DNA of 64,000 bases from Fremontodendron californicum (Eukaryota > Streptophyta > Magnoliopsida > Malvales > Malvaceae): contig JAULJL010000041.1 of NCBI GenBank assembly GCA_030761205.1, positions 1,126,001-1,190,000 of the forward strand. The letters run 5' to 3'. The stretch's first letter is position 1. Each line of letters starts with the position of its first letter. Shown here piece after piece: positions 13,496-23,949 of this stretch. The notes below the pieces were generated by a model. That model did no database searches and was not told where the DNA came from. It was given only the letters and a program-made list of their open reading frames with translations. The position numbers and the translations under genes are program-made.

Positions 13496-15732
13496 TAAGT
13501 AAAGTAAGACTCAAACCTATATGTGTGTTTTTGCATGTGTATTTGTGTGTATATATATATATATATAATAAGCTTAAAATATATAATTTTGATAATAAAC
13601 TTTAAAGAGCGATCCAGTTTATCCTACAAAACATGCAAAATTTTATTTTTCTTTTGTTAGCCAATATGCATGATTTCCTTATGGTCTCATGTTTGTTGTT
13701 GAATACTCAAACATTGAGAAGTAGAGAGTACGATATTGTACCCCTTTTTTACTATTATAGGTACAATTAATGAAAAAAATAAAAAATTAAAGAGAACTTC
13801 ATTCACGAAGGCTTTTTTTGCACCTACCGTCTTACAAAAAAAGCATGCCTAGGAGCACCAAGCGTGTGCCTGATCAAATGTGCCTCACCCGAAAAGGTAT
13901 GAGGCGCTAAGGCACAGTGCCTATCGCCTAGGCGTGCCTTAACAACACTGAATGTGAAGCCACCATTTTGTTAGAAGTTACCTTTCTTACATGTCTAACA
14001 TATAGGATGCCATAACATATGACTTGTTTTTTATAATCTTTTCCACTAAGCTCTATGAAACTCTAGGTATGGATGCCTTTGTGAAGATTTATTCAGATAA
14101 ATAATTAAGCAGAGGTTGCTAAACAATATTTTCATTTGTATTGATCTGAAATCTGGTAAATCAATCTGCATAAAACATATCAAAGCCATTCCATCACTAA
14201 GGAGAGATCATTTAATACCCCCTTCCCAAGACAGGTATATCACTAATTTCTATCATTCACTTTCAGTAGAATGAAAGCCCTTCAGACATCTAACTTGACC
14301 AAAAAGTAATAAATCTCATCTACTGCTCCAAAAGCTCCATCATGAAACATAGTTAAGATAAATAGTAAGACAGAGATAGTCGCATACAAAGATGACTTCT
14401 ATGAACCAAAGCTACACATATAAGGAAAAATAGTTAATAAATAGGCATCTACACAACAATCAAATTTTCAGTTTTATGTCACAGAAATATATGCAACAGT
14501 TAACATATGAATCTTCAAATGCATTCAGTCTTACATTGGACAGCCTGAAGGGGCAAAATTTGGGCTTTCCTCTACGACCATATTTAAGCAATGGCGCTCC
14601 TTTTTTAAGGGCGGTGATGGCCTGTGGTAAATAAAAAAAAAATGAAAAATTGGAACAAAACATAGAAATCCAACATGCAAACTGAATTCCAGATGGAAAA
14701 GAAAAGATTGCTATTTGTAGTTCTATATAAGAAGAATTTATTGAGGAAGTAAAATCTGATCACGAAGTTATATGCAAGTATGAAACAACAAAAAAAGAAA
14801 ACACAGTGAACACCACACTTTTACTTAATCAGGAAGTCCACCAGAAACCAAAAATAATACTAACTGGAGAATGATCTTACATTTCAGTGCAGCTCTGATT
14901 TCATCTAAAATTTATGAGAAACAAAATAGTGGAAATCAGATGTTTCATTCTGAAGCTCGAGCTAAGCTATGGCTAATTATGCCAGTTAATGTTAACATAA
15001 TTTAATATTTTAATTAACAGCTTATACAATCTAAATGATCTATTTCATATTTTCCTCAAGTGAGGCATTGCCATCAAGGTTCATTTTGCTTGTTTAAAAT
15101 ATACCCACATTAAGCAATCGTAAATCAATATTTGGCTAATTATATTCCCTATTTTAGTTTTCTTTTCTTCTCAAGAAAAATATTTTATCTTTTTCCTACT
15201 TCTTTTGTTTTTCACAAAATGTATTCATTTTTTCCCGTAATGGGTTCCACCATCCCTGACATTCAAATGCTCGCGGTAAGTTAATATATATAACATTCAA
15301 ACAAGAAAGTCAATTCTTTTCCCGTCATTGTAGCAAGTAACAATCATTACAACCAAACAGAAAAAATGAAATCCACCAACCACAATCATAATCATATCCA
15401 ACTCCACTAATCCAAAGAAAAAGAAAACAAAATTCCCCAATTAACTACATACTTAACAGCTCATAATCAGAATCTACACAACATTGCTAACAACCATTTT
15501 CCATTTCCCACATTTTCAATTAACAAGACTAACACATTTGTAAAAGAAGAAAGTAATAGCATGCTTCACTCTATATAGCTACATCCCAATCTATTTTCTT
15601 TTATAAAATAAAAATTAAAACATTCAAAAAAAATCAAAATAAGAAGTTTACCAACTCAACGTCCCTCTCCGGTACACCCGCCGCCCTCGGCTGCTCAGCC
15701 GTCACCGCAGCCATCCTTTCCGACTTCAGCAT
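4716..15732 (-). CDS. PH, RCC1 and FYVE domain protein with BRX domain (PRAF family), 9 exons
   Basis: Coding exons on the minus strand: 15732-15652, 14621-14535, 12446-12357, 11733-11653, 11500-11306, 11223-9091, 7225-7079, 6004-5622 and 4848-4716. All have GT-AG borders and the phases join to 1109 aa, the usual family length. Order: PH-like domain, about residues 20-140; seven RCC1 propeller repeats (WGxxxxGRLGHG type), about 273-660; plant FYVE zinc finger, about 666-725; Ser-rich linker; coiled coil, about 865-945; C-terminal BRX domain with the GDEWVEQDEPGVYITL motif. In this family PH and FYVE bind phosphoinositides, RCC1 repeats are linked to Rab GTPase exchange, and BRX mediates protein contacts at membranes. 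The FYVE core reads RKCHNCYNCG, with Cys where family members I recall usually have Arg. A second in-frame Met lies at residue 7. Introns hold two MITE-like insertions (5165-5345 and 13326-13937). Exact paralogue not determined. Confidence 0.95.
5165..5345. mobile_element. Small MULE-type MITE in the last PRAF intron (copy 1 of 3)
   Basis: About 181 bp with inverted ends CTATGTTGCTCCGACTC and GAGTCCGAGTAACATA, and internal GTGTCGGACACG-like palindromic motifs. Flanks gataagcgc (5156-5164) and aatgagcgc (5346-5354) match at 7 of 9 positions, a 9-bp duplication expected of Mutator-like elements. Same family as 22282-22464 and 23292-23454. Confidence 0.7.
13326..13937. mobile_element. Probable MITE in PRAF intron 2
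   Basis: The ends are imperfectly inverted: AAGGCACACTCTAGGCGCTA on the left, and AAGGCACGCCTAGGCGATAG as the reverse complement of the right. It carries AT microsatellites inside. Target duplication not identified. Confidence 0.45.
13383..13568. repeat. Tandem duplication with (TG)n(TA)n tracts
   Basis: A segment starting cctaagtaaagtaagac occurs at 13383 and again near 13494, each followed by cctatatgtgtg, gcatgtgtatttgtg and a TA run. The first TA run (13447-13493) is much longer than the second (about 13552-13567). Probably slippage inside the intronic MITE. Confidence 0.8.
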
Positions 15733-15982
15733 TTACTAATACTTGATTTTTCTACCAAACAAACCCTACTTTCCTCCATCACTTTCCTCAATGCACCCGC
15801 CTACACACAATCAAAACCCTTCTCTCTATCACTTCACCGCATTGCTCTATTTCAAAAAACCTAGCTCGATCACAGCTAACCCCCGCATTTCACATTGGCA
15901 ACAAACTTTGAAAAATAAAAAAGAAAAAATTAGAAAAAAAAAATTTATTTAATAAAAAAAATTAGAGTTTAAATCGAGAGAT

Positions 15983-15983
<1 letters not shown>

Positions 15984-16014
<31 letters not shown>
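15984..16014. promoter_or_regulatory. (GA)n tract, (CT)n on the gene strand, in the PRAF leader region
   Basis: Fifteen or so GA repeats about 255 bp upstream of the start codon at 15732. (CT)n/(GA)n tracts are common in plant 5' leaders and can bind BBR/BPC proteins. Only the repeat is seen; function is inferred. Confidence 0.5.
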
Positions 16015-16019
<5 letters not shown>

Positions 16020-16424
16020 ATATTTAAATTTTTAACAAAAATCGAGTAAAACTAATGGGGGGGAATGGCTACTAGGTTGTTGAAGCAAAGAGACAAAGAG
16101 AGTAAAGGTAGGAAAAAAGGTGAAGAATACGAAGAGTCGAAGATTCTCCTTCTACTTTTGTGTGTGTGTTTTTTTTTTTTGATGACCGTTTGGTTCGAGG
16201 GATTCTTTTCGAGAAAATGAGGGAAAATGCGAAGGAAAAACAAAAAGAAAAAAGAAATGAAAGGAGAGAGAAAGAGAAGGGGCGGATGATCAGCTGACAA
16301 GAGAGAAAGCGAGTGAAAGAGAAAGAATCTGATGGAAAAAACTTTGTTTAAAATTGAAAATGATTGATTTGATTTGTTTGCTTTGCAATGGGGTAGGGTT
16401 TTCGCTTCGCTACTCTCTACTCTA

Positions 16425-16460
16425 AGTCAACTTGTTGACTTTGACTTTTTCTAAAGTCAA
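16425..16460. promoter_or_regulatory. W-box cluster upstream of the PRAF gene
   Basis: Four TTGACT cores lie within 36 bp: two on the plus strand (16435-16440 and 16441-16446) and two on the minus strand (16425-16430 and 16455-16460). The first pair forms AGTCAACTTGTTGACT, an inverted arrangement. TTGAC(C/T) is the WRKY-binding W-box. It lies about 700 bp upstream of the start codon. Confidence 0.45.
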
Positions 16461-17047
16461 ATCACCAATCCTCTTCCGCCACGTCATTTTTTAAACTCTA
16501 TTTATATTTTTATTTTTTTTTTACTTTTTCCACTTAATAATCTTCAAATTTACTACTATTTTATTACTTTCAAAGGTTAAATTAAATTTCATTAATTTTT
16601 TCTTTTCAAGAAAGTACAAAACAAATGTGTAGTAATAATAATAAGACTTCTGAAAATGGATGTTTAGAAGCACTAATTAAAAATTATTTAATTATTATTT
16701 TTTTAAATATATATTTAATAAATTATTTTTATTGAATTTAAAAAAATAATTACATTAATTATATTATTTTTTTATAAATATTATCTTAACCAATATCATT
16801 ATTAGAGACTGATTAATATTTTTCGATAATAACACTCCTTCTATTTTAATTTTATTGTCTACTATATTTTAATTTTCTATTACAAAATTATGATAATAGT
16901 AAAATTTAAAATGGAAAATTGTTCAATAAAAACTTTTAAAAAAATATCCTATACATAACATTCAATAATAATAATAATAATAATAGAGTTTCATAAAAAA
17001 GCAAGTTTATTAAATTTAACTAAATTAAAGATTAATATAATTACTAA
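16461..17047. other. AT-rich intergenic DNA
   Basis: No gene or element recognised. Contains a short run of taa repeats near 16968-16984. Confidence 0.5.
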
Positions 17048-17458
17048 AGGTTAAATGCTCAATTTAGGATTAAACCTGTAACTGGTTGAGTGAATCAGGA
17101 CAAAATTTTTTAAATCAGTCTATTAAGGATGCAACATTTTCGATTTGTCACAATTAAGGACTTTTGGTATCCTACACTTTCGTTTGAATGCGACGCGCCT
17201 AATATGTGAGTGGTGTTCATAAATAATGCTTAAATGTAATTGTTTATTCCATGTGGCAATTAACAAAATGAAAGAAAAAAAAGTCCCTAATTTTTATGAA
17301 ACATAAAAATCAATAAAAGGAAAGAAAAAAAAAAAAAAAACCCTAACAACCCTTCAACCTTCCCTCTTCTGATCTAGGTTTAGGGTTTTGCCATTGTTCT
17401 TTAGCTTGAAAAAAAAAATTTAAGTTCTTATCTCTCGCCAGTCGATTCTATAAAGTGA

Positions 17459-17773
17459 ATGTCTCGAAAATCTTCAACCCGTTCTTCTTCAGCTAGGTAT
17501 TCAAGGTGGTTTGTTCTTCACCCCATTTCATTTTTTGTCAATACCGTCTCCCTCTCTCTGCCAATCAGAATATGCTGTTAAAGGTTATTTCGATTTGTTT
17601 ATTTTATTGCTATTTTGCAGTAAACATCTAGTTACCCTATGGAATGGGATTATGAAGGAGATCCCGTTTATTGTGATTGCAATCAGAAGGCACCCAAGTG
17701 GACTTCTTGGACAAACACAAATCCAAGAAGAAGATTTTATAGATGTCCACAATACCCAATAAGTATCCTATGA
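17459..17773 (+). pseudogene. GRF-type zinc finger gene remnant inside the MULE
   Basis: A likely first exon starts at 17459 (MSRKSSTRSSSARYS), with a possible donor after it. A second coding piece starts at ATG 17639 and reads to TGA 17771. It contains CDCNQKAPKWTSWTN followed by RRRFYRCPQYP, the Cys pattern of a GRF zinc finger (C-x-C ... NPxRRFxxC). Only the start of a GRF protein is present, and the piece ends before the final conserved residues of a full domain. GRF fingers occur in plant transposon-encoded and DNA-repair proteins. Whether this was a second MULE gene or a captured host fragment is not clear. Confidence 0.55.
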
Positions 17774-17857
17774 ATTAGTATTAATTTTTTTTTTTGGTTA
17801 TTTAAATTCTGATTAAAACATTTAATTTTTATTTAAATTCTGATTATAACATGTATT

Positions 17858-18379
17858 TTATTTGTAGGACCATGTTTGTGGATTATAACATGTATTCCCC
17901 ATTGCCTCATTCCCCACTTCCTCATTCACAACCTCATCAATCCCCATTGCCTCATTTTCCATTGTCTCATTCACAACCTCATCAATACCCATTGCCTCAT
18001 TCCCCACTTCCTCATTTCCCACTGCCTCATTGCCTTGAATTACTTCTGTTACAACTACTTGAGGCTCATCTATGTCATACTCTATATAGACATCAATCTC
18101 ACCATGATCTATCATATACCCAGTCATGTTTAAAGTGCTATTATCATCATAAACTACCTTAAGCCCTTCACCAAGGCTTCTACAAGGTATTAAATAAAAT
18201 ATATTACAAATATTGTGATAACCAACTTCTTTGCAAATGTTTAATAACTCAAAATAACTCAACTTATCAAGATCAAAGGTAAGGTCCTCAACTATCTCAT
18301 TAATATACCTAACATTACGACCCTCACCAATAAATGTTCTAGCATAATGAAACCTAATATTACATAATTCATAACTCAT
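17858..18379 (-). pseudogene. N-terminal PB1-like part of a MuDR-type transposase, truncated
   Basis: The frame from ATG 18379 encodes 173 aa. It starts MSYELCNIRFHYARTFIGEG and includes the FDLDKLSYFELLNICKEVGY and PCRSLGEGLKVVYDD segments, then a conserved EYDIDEP stretch. This is the PB1-like N-terminal domain found before the MuDR DNA-binding domain in plant Mutator transposases. It is followed by low-complexity acidic repeats (NEAVGNEEVGNEAMG). No MULE DDE or SWIM domain follows within the element, so it cannot encode a transposase. It is convergent with the GRF remnant. Confidence 0.7.
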
Positions 18380-19236
18380 TATGTCATAAATAAAGAAACA
18401 AAAGCAAAAAAAAATTGTCACTATATCAAGATTAAACTATAAAATTATTCATACACAGAAACTATAACAATATTCAACAAAAAAATCAATAATAGTATTA
18501 ACAACACTAAATCAATAACCAACAGAAACCACATTAATAACTCACCTAGAAGCCACCCTTCTGCATTCAAAATTACGCAGCCACCTTTGAAATTCCCAAA
18601 CCCTAAACCGTGTTTATAAAATTGGAGGTTTAACCAAATTAGTATTGACTTATATAATCTTAATCGAAAACACATATTCAAATAATCAATACTTATCGAA
18701 ATTGTGACTTCTGAGTTTGATTTTTAATGATTCTCGAAGATGAATATAATGGTTCTAAAATAGAGATTTCGGATTTCAAAAAAAGAACGAATTTGGGACT
18801 CAAATCATAACAACTGGTTAAAAAATAGATTAGGTTTAGATTCAAAATTAAGGTTTTCGATTTTGAGTTTTTAATGGAAATGGGAACGGGAATGGTTTCA
18901 GATTCAAATGAGGGATTTTTAGATTAGGGTTTTTTTGGCCAAGTTTCGATTAGGGATTTAGGATATTTGAGATTTCAAATTGTTTTTTTGGGCGAAATAA
19001 ATTTGATGTTTTGTTATTGCCACAATGGAATTTTTTTTTCTTCAGATTTTTATATTGCCACGTGGAAAAAACAATTACTTGTTAGCATTTATGATTGATA
19101 TATTAGGCTCGTCGCATTCAAACGCAAGTATAGGATGCCAAAAGTCCTTAATTGTGACAAATCGAAAAGGTTGCATCCTTAATAGACTGATTTAAAAGGT
19201 TTAGTCTTGATTCACTCAACTGGTTATAGGTTTAGT

Positions 19237-20106
19237 TAGGGGTGTTCAAACGGTTAATTCGGTTAATAACCGAACCGAATTACCATTAATCGAATTAACC
19301 GAATTTGTTTTTTCATTAACCGTTAATCGAACCGAAATATTAAAACGGTGAATTAACCGAACCGAAATTATTTCGATTAATTCGGTCGGTTTTCGAATTA
19401 ACCGAAATAAAAGCCTAATTTATTTTGTAACCTATTTTAATACATGATTTTATATCCAAATAATCTATTCAACCAACCAAAATCCAAAAGCAAAGCATAA
19501 TAAAACTAGGATTTTGCTAACAAGTGTCCTAAGGACACTCTTTAAGGTTACTACTTATAGTAATATCTTCATTCAATGTATTGAAAATGATGAATAAAGT
19601 TATCAAATACTGCATTTAATACAATGTTCTTTCTATAAATAGTCTATTAACTAATCTTAAAGAGTGCCCTAAAGGCACTCGTTAGCAAAACCCATAAAAC
19701 TATTATAAAATCCAAATATTAAACATACTAAACAACTAAGAAAACATGATAAAGCATAATGTGAACATTACATAAGTCTCAAGCAAAGAAGCATTGCTAG
19801 ACTAAGCAGTTATAAGTTAGGGTTTTTTTTTTTTTGTTTATACTTTTATTTATATTTTATTTATTTATAAATTGATTTTAAAAAAATAAGACTTAAATCG
19901 GAAAGGGGATTGCCTTTTACTATAATTTCGGTTAATTCGTGTAATTCGGTTATTTTCGCTTAACCGAACCGAATTAATCGATAACCGAAATATTCCAAAA
20001 GCATTAACCGTTAACCGAACCAAATTTTGTTCGGTTAACCGATTAACCGAATCGAAAAAAATTTCGGTCGGTTAATTTGGTTAAAACCGAATAGTGAACA
20101 CCCCTA
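19237..20106. mobile_element. Non-autonomous hAT element inserted in the MULE terminal repeat
   Basis: 870 bp with ends TAGGGGTGTTCAAACGG and reverse-complement TAGGGGTGTTCACTATTCGG. Subterminal regions are rich in CCGAACCGAATT/GGTTAATTCGG motifs. Target duplication ggtttagt (19229-19236) and tgtttagt (20107-20114), 7 of 8 matching. Removing it and one duplication restores the MULE right terminal repeat. No coding capacity. Confidence 0.9.
19509..19693. mobile_element. MULE-type MITE inserted in the hAT element
   Basis: 185 bp. The ends are GGATTTTGCTAACAAGTG and the reverse-complement GGGTTTTGCTAACGAGTG, with similarity extending about 40 bp through CACTCTTTAAG. Flanked by a perfect 9-bp duplication ataaaacta (19500-19508 and 19694-19702). 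Confidence 0.9.
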
Positions 20107-20385
20107 TGTTTAGTCCTAAATTGAGCATTTAGCTAATTACTAAATATTTGAATATGTAAAAAAAATGCTTTAAATTTTTTTATTATCTTTTTTTTAATTT
20201 GATAAATTATAGTAGTAAGTTTTAATATTAAAAATTAAAAAATAAGAAATATTTTATTAAAAATAAAAATTGAAAATAATTTTAAGATATCTCAAAAAGA
20301 TTGAACATTTAATTTGGAATTTTAGATATATATATATTTTTGGAAAATGTAATATTTAATCATAGCAAGCTTGGGCGCTAAGAAC

Positions 20386-20391
20386 TGGGCC
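20386..20391 (+). promoter_or_regulatory. Candidate site II (TGGGCC) element of the RPL7 promoter
   Basis: TGGGCCC lies about 350 bp upstream of the uL30 start codon. Site II motifs (TGGGCC/T), bound by TCP factors, are a known feature of plant ribosomal protein promoters. One copy only, so chance cannot be excluded. Confidence 0.35.
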
Positions 20392-20741
20392 CAATTGATA
20401 TTTCAGTTTTTTTGGGACCTAATAGCAATTTACCCCCAAACAAAACGCGGCGTTGCGGCAATTTACCCCAAAAGATAATTACCAAAATGCTCTTATAACT
20501 TTTAATTTATATATTTTATACCCTCTTTTATATAAATACCTAATTTTTTTCATTCCATCTCTTTTATTCTCTGTCGCCGCCCATCAGCTCTCAAACCCTC
20601 TAACCTCACCGCCGCCTTTGCTCCTCAGCTGCGCCACCGTATTTCAACGCCTTTTGTTGGGTAAAATTCAGTTTTTTCTTTCTTCAACTTCGATTGGGTA
20701 AATTTCTTATCTTTTGTTTTTTAATTATATGAAACAGAAAG

Positions 20742-23700
20742 ATGATGGCGGAAGAGGAGGGACAGCCATTGCCATATATATCAGAGATAGTATTGAAGAA
20801 AAGGAAAATAAAAGATGAGTTAGCGATTACGAGGAGGACCCAATTGGAGTTGGGTAAATATGGAGCCAAGAAAAGCAAGAAGCAATCCGATGTTTCTGAC
20901 ATCAAAAGACCCGAGCAGTTCATAAAAGAGTTCAGAGACAAGGTAATTATTTACTACTTTTTGAAATGGGTTTTTAACTGTTGATTCAATGCATTTCGGC
21001 ATTGGAGAATTTACTGCATTGTTTTTTCTGCTAAGTATTGTGAAGTCCTTTATAGTATTATAATGTAACTACGGAATGATAAGGTATAGATGAGTGAAGC
21101 TACTTGTTGAATACTCAAACTCGACTTGTTCGTAGTCAAGATCGAGTCCAGATTGAGTATTTCTAATACTTGACTCGAGCAACTCACGAGCCTAATAAAG
21201 GTTTTGATTTTTTTTTTTAATGTAATAAACATGTATAAATATGATTCAGTATTTATTTTCATGTTTTTAAACTCTGTTTGTGTTCGAACTCAAGTTTCAA
21301 GTTCCTTATGTGATTAATGATAATTGACCCTAATTGAGTCTTGTGTAGCTTGATTGTTTTTTTGAGCTGAGCTCAAGGACAAAAAAAATAAAAGCTCAAC
21401 TGAGCTCGAACTTAGCACTATATCAGCTCAAGCTCAAATCACAGTACACCCCTAGTAGTCGTACCATTTTGAAAGGAAAATAAGATTATCTTAAATCTAA
21501 TTTTTGGGGTTTAGGAATTGGACCTGATCAGAATGAAACAGAGGGCAAAGAGACCAAAATCAATGATACCGAAACCGAGATCGAAGTTGCTTTTCATTAT
21601 CCGTATACAAGGGTAGGTGACCTTTTCCGCCCTGATCTTATTCAATATCTTTCCTTCTATTTTTTCCCAACTCTTATCTTTTTATCTTTTTTTTTTTTTT
21701 TTTTTTTTTTGCAGGAAAAATGACATGCATCCAAAAACTAGAAAGATACTTTACAACCTGAGATTGAGGAAAGTTTTCAGTGGTGTCTTTGTGAAGGCAA
21801 CTGAGGGTGTAATAGAAATGCTGCAGAAGGTGGAGCCTTATGTCACATATGGGTATGAAAGCAACCTTTGTTCCTTTGGAATTCTTTTCTTTTATGGTGA
21901 ATGTAAAATACTGAATCTTATAAGATGAAAACACTTATAAATTGTAAGGGGCTACTCCGTGTGTGTTGATGATTTTCATCCTCTAGTTTATGTGTATCAT
22001 CGTTTTATGAGTGCTACTGCCTAGTTTAATTACATATATTTTCATATCCTTTGTTTTTGGTAATCTGCAAGAAGGTTTTGCCTGCACACTTGGCAATCAA
22101 CATACATCTTTCTTATTTCTGTGAAGAGAGCTATGAAACTTGCCATGGCAACTTGTCATCGTACTAGCTAGAATCCCGAAGTGATTTGCTATTGGCCTTT
22201 TTTTGTAATGGTATCAGCCACTGCTTTATATGAACTTCGGATCAAGCAAATACTGTATACATTATTAAACATTTTCTCATCCTATGTTACTCCGACTCTT
22301 CATTTTCCCTGAAGTACCCATGTCCAATACCCGTATCCGACACATATTCGGACATGGGTATGATGGTACAATCCTTCAAATATATGAAAAAACTTAAAAA
22401 ATTTGAGTATACGTATGTCAGACACATCTGTACACCACACTCACCCCCAAGTCCAAGTAACATAGTTCTCGTCTATTAGTGACCTTTTGATGTGAGCCTT
22501 GATAATGTTTTTAATAATTCAGAAGCTCTTATTTTGAGGTTGACTTGTCTATTAATTCATGGTGGAGTCGAAGCTTTTAGCTTGGATAGTTTAGGACTAG
22601 CAGGAGCCTTGGCAGAGCCTACTGGTGCACTCTGATTAAAAAAGAGCTTCATGAGATTTCTTCGTATAGGATGCTTGGGAGGAATTTGCTACTTGTCATA
22701 AAATTTAGCAACCATCTGTCCTTTAGAAGATACAAAAATAGGAGGGACTCTTTGTGTAATTTATCAAGGCTTATCCTTATGCAGAACTTCTTTTGGCATT
22801 AGGTTCTAGTAGTGTATAGAAATATCTAGGGCACATGTAATCATTGCTTATGCTGGACAAATTTGTCAGATTATCATCCATAATTTGCATAATTCGTGCA
22901 AATGATTTTGAATATGTAGCATTAGTGATTTGGCAATAATCGCCAGGAATGTCTCAAAGAGACTTTGCTTTAGAGAATTGGAAGGTTTTATAAAGGTCGT
23001 AGGCATATGGCCGAACCTTCATTAACTATAATCTTAGGCTAGTTATAAGGGTTATGTTAGTTTTCCATTGGCTTGCAGTAATGCAGTTCCAGGTTCAGTT
23101 AGAATGCTTAGTTCTTTTATTTTTGTTTCTTCAACTTACAGTAACCACTAAGACCATTGATTTATGCAGATATCCTAATCTTAAGAATGTGAAGGAGCTG
23201 ATTTACAAGAAGGGTTATGCAAGGATTGACAAGAAAGCAGTTCCTCTGACAGATAATAATATCATTGAACAGGTATCATAGTTGTCTTAACCTATGTTAC
23301 TTGGAGTGAGTGTCGGATACGGGTATGTGTCCGCATAGGTATGCTCAAGTTTTCTAATTTTTTTCATATATTTGGAGGATCATACTCCCATACCCACATC
23401 CGAATGTGTCGGACACGGGTACTTTAGGGAAAATGAAGAGTCCGGGTAACATAGGTAACCGAGTCTGCGGAAAAACTCCCAGTTTAACTTTGTCCAAAGG
23501 TTCATAATGCTTGCAACTAAAACTCCTTTTCTTTTTCAGACATTGGGAAAGTATGGCATCATATGCATAGAAGATATCGTACATGAAATTGCAAATGTTG
23601 GTCCACATTTCAAGGAGGTTATTCATTTTATGGGACCCCTTATGCTCAGTAAGCCAGAAGATGGATTAATCCAAGGGAAGAAACAGCCATACAAAGAAGG

Positions 23701-23758
23701 AGGAGATGCTGGAAATCGTGAAGATGAAATCAATGACCTAATCAGCAAAATGAATTAG
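20742..23758 (+). CDS. 60S ribosomal protein L7 (uL30), L7-1-like, 5 exons
   Basis: Exons 20742-20942, 21515-21612, 21715-21852, 23170-23272 and 23540-23758 join in phase to 252 aa, the normal length for plant L7. The N-terminal basic tail (VLKKRKIKDELA, KKSKKQ) is followed by the conserved uL30 core with IRIQGKNDMHPKTR, VEPYVTYGYP and VPLTDNNIIEQTLG. It ends EGGDAGNREDEINDLISKMN, the family's usual C-terminus. uL30 sits in the large cytosolic ribosomal subunit near the 5S rRNA region. The divergent N-terminus (IPEIVLKK-type) resembles the RPL7-1 branch (Arabidopsis At1g80750 as I recall it) more than the main L7 paralogues. The start at 20742 has two Met codons in tandem. Introns 1, 3 and 4 carry repeat insertions; those in introns 3 and 4 are inverted copies of one MITE. 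Confidence 0.95.
21087..21455. mobile_element. Probable hAT-like MITE in RPL7 intron 1
   Basis: The region is rich in ctcgagctcaa/gactcgacttg-type motifs and ends CAGTACACCCCTAG, a hAT-like right terminus. The left end (near tagatgagtgaagc) is poorly preserved. No clear target duplication. A similar composition is seen at 23950-24366. Confidence 0.4.
22282..22464. mobile_element. Small MULE-type MITE in RPL7 intron 3 (copy 2 of 3)
   Basis: Inverted ends CTATGTTACTCCGACTC and AGTCCAAGTAACATA, with internal ACACATATTCGGACATGGGT. The flanks tttctcatc (22273-22281) and gttctcgtc (22465-22473) match at 7 of 9 positions. Same orientation as the copy at 5165-5345. Confidence 0.7.
23292..23454. mobile_element. 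Small MULE-type MITE in RPL7 intron 4 (copy 3 of 3, inverted)
   Basis: 163 bp from CTATGTTACTTGGAGTG to GAGTCCGGGTAACATAG, with GTGTCGGACACGGGT inside. Its right end equals the left end of the other two copies (AAAATGAAGAGTCC read in reverse), so it is in the opposite orientation. No convincing target duplication. Confidence 0.65.
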
Positions 23759-23949
23759 CTTGAATATCGTAGTTCCTTGTAGCTTTCGATGACCTGTATG
23801 GAACGTAATCCAGTTTTTGAAGTGAAACAAATTTGGCTTTGCTTTATCATTATAATCAATACTAATTTACCATTTCTTATTTGTTTAGGAAGTCCTTAAT
23901 CTTCTTGTCTTAATTTTCTTTTTTCCTTTATTGATGAATTTTACAGAGC

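Larger units (their letters stand above)
17048..20134. mobile_element. Mutator-like element (MULE) with long terminal inverted repeats, itself invaded
   Basis: The left terminus AGGTTAAATGCTCAATTTAG is matched by the reverse complement of the right terminus, AGCTAAATGCTCAATTTAG. The repeats continue for about 215 bp (to about 17263 on the left), including GCATTCAAACG and CACAATTAAGGACTTTTGG segments. Target duplication aattactaa is perfect: 17039-17047 and 20135-20143, 9 bp as expected for MULEs. The right repeat is interrupted by a hAT element at 19237-20106. Without that insertion the element would be about 2.2 kb. It carries two gene remnants, a GRF zinc finger (plus) and a MuDR N-terminal region (minus), but no transposase catalytic core. 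Confidence 0.9.

Noticed and set aside
17851..18162. Plus-strand Pro/His/Ser-rich frame
   Set aside because: It is the reverse of the acidic NEAMG-type repeat in the MULE N-terminal remnant, which has recognisable domain motifs.
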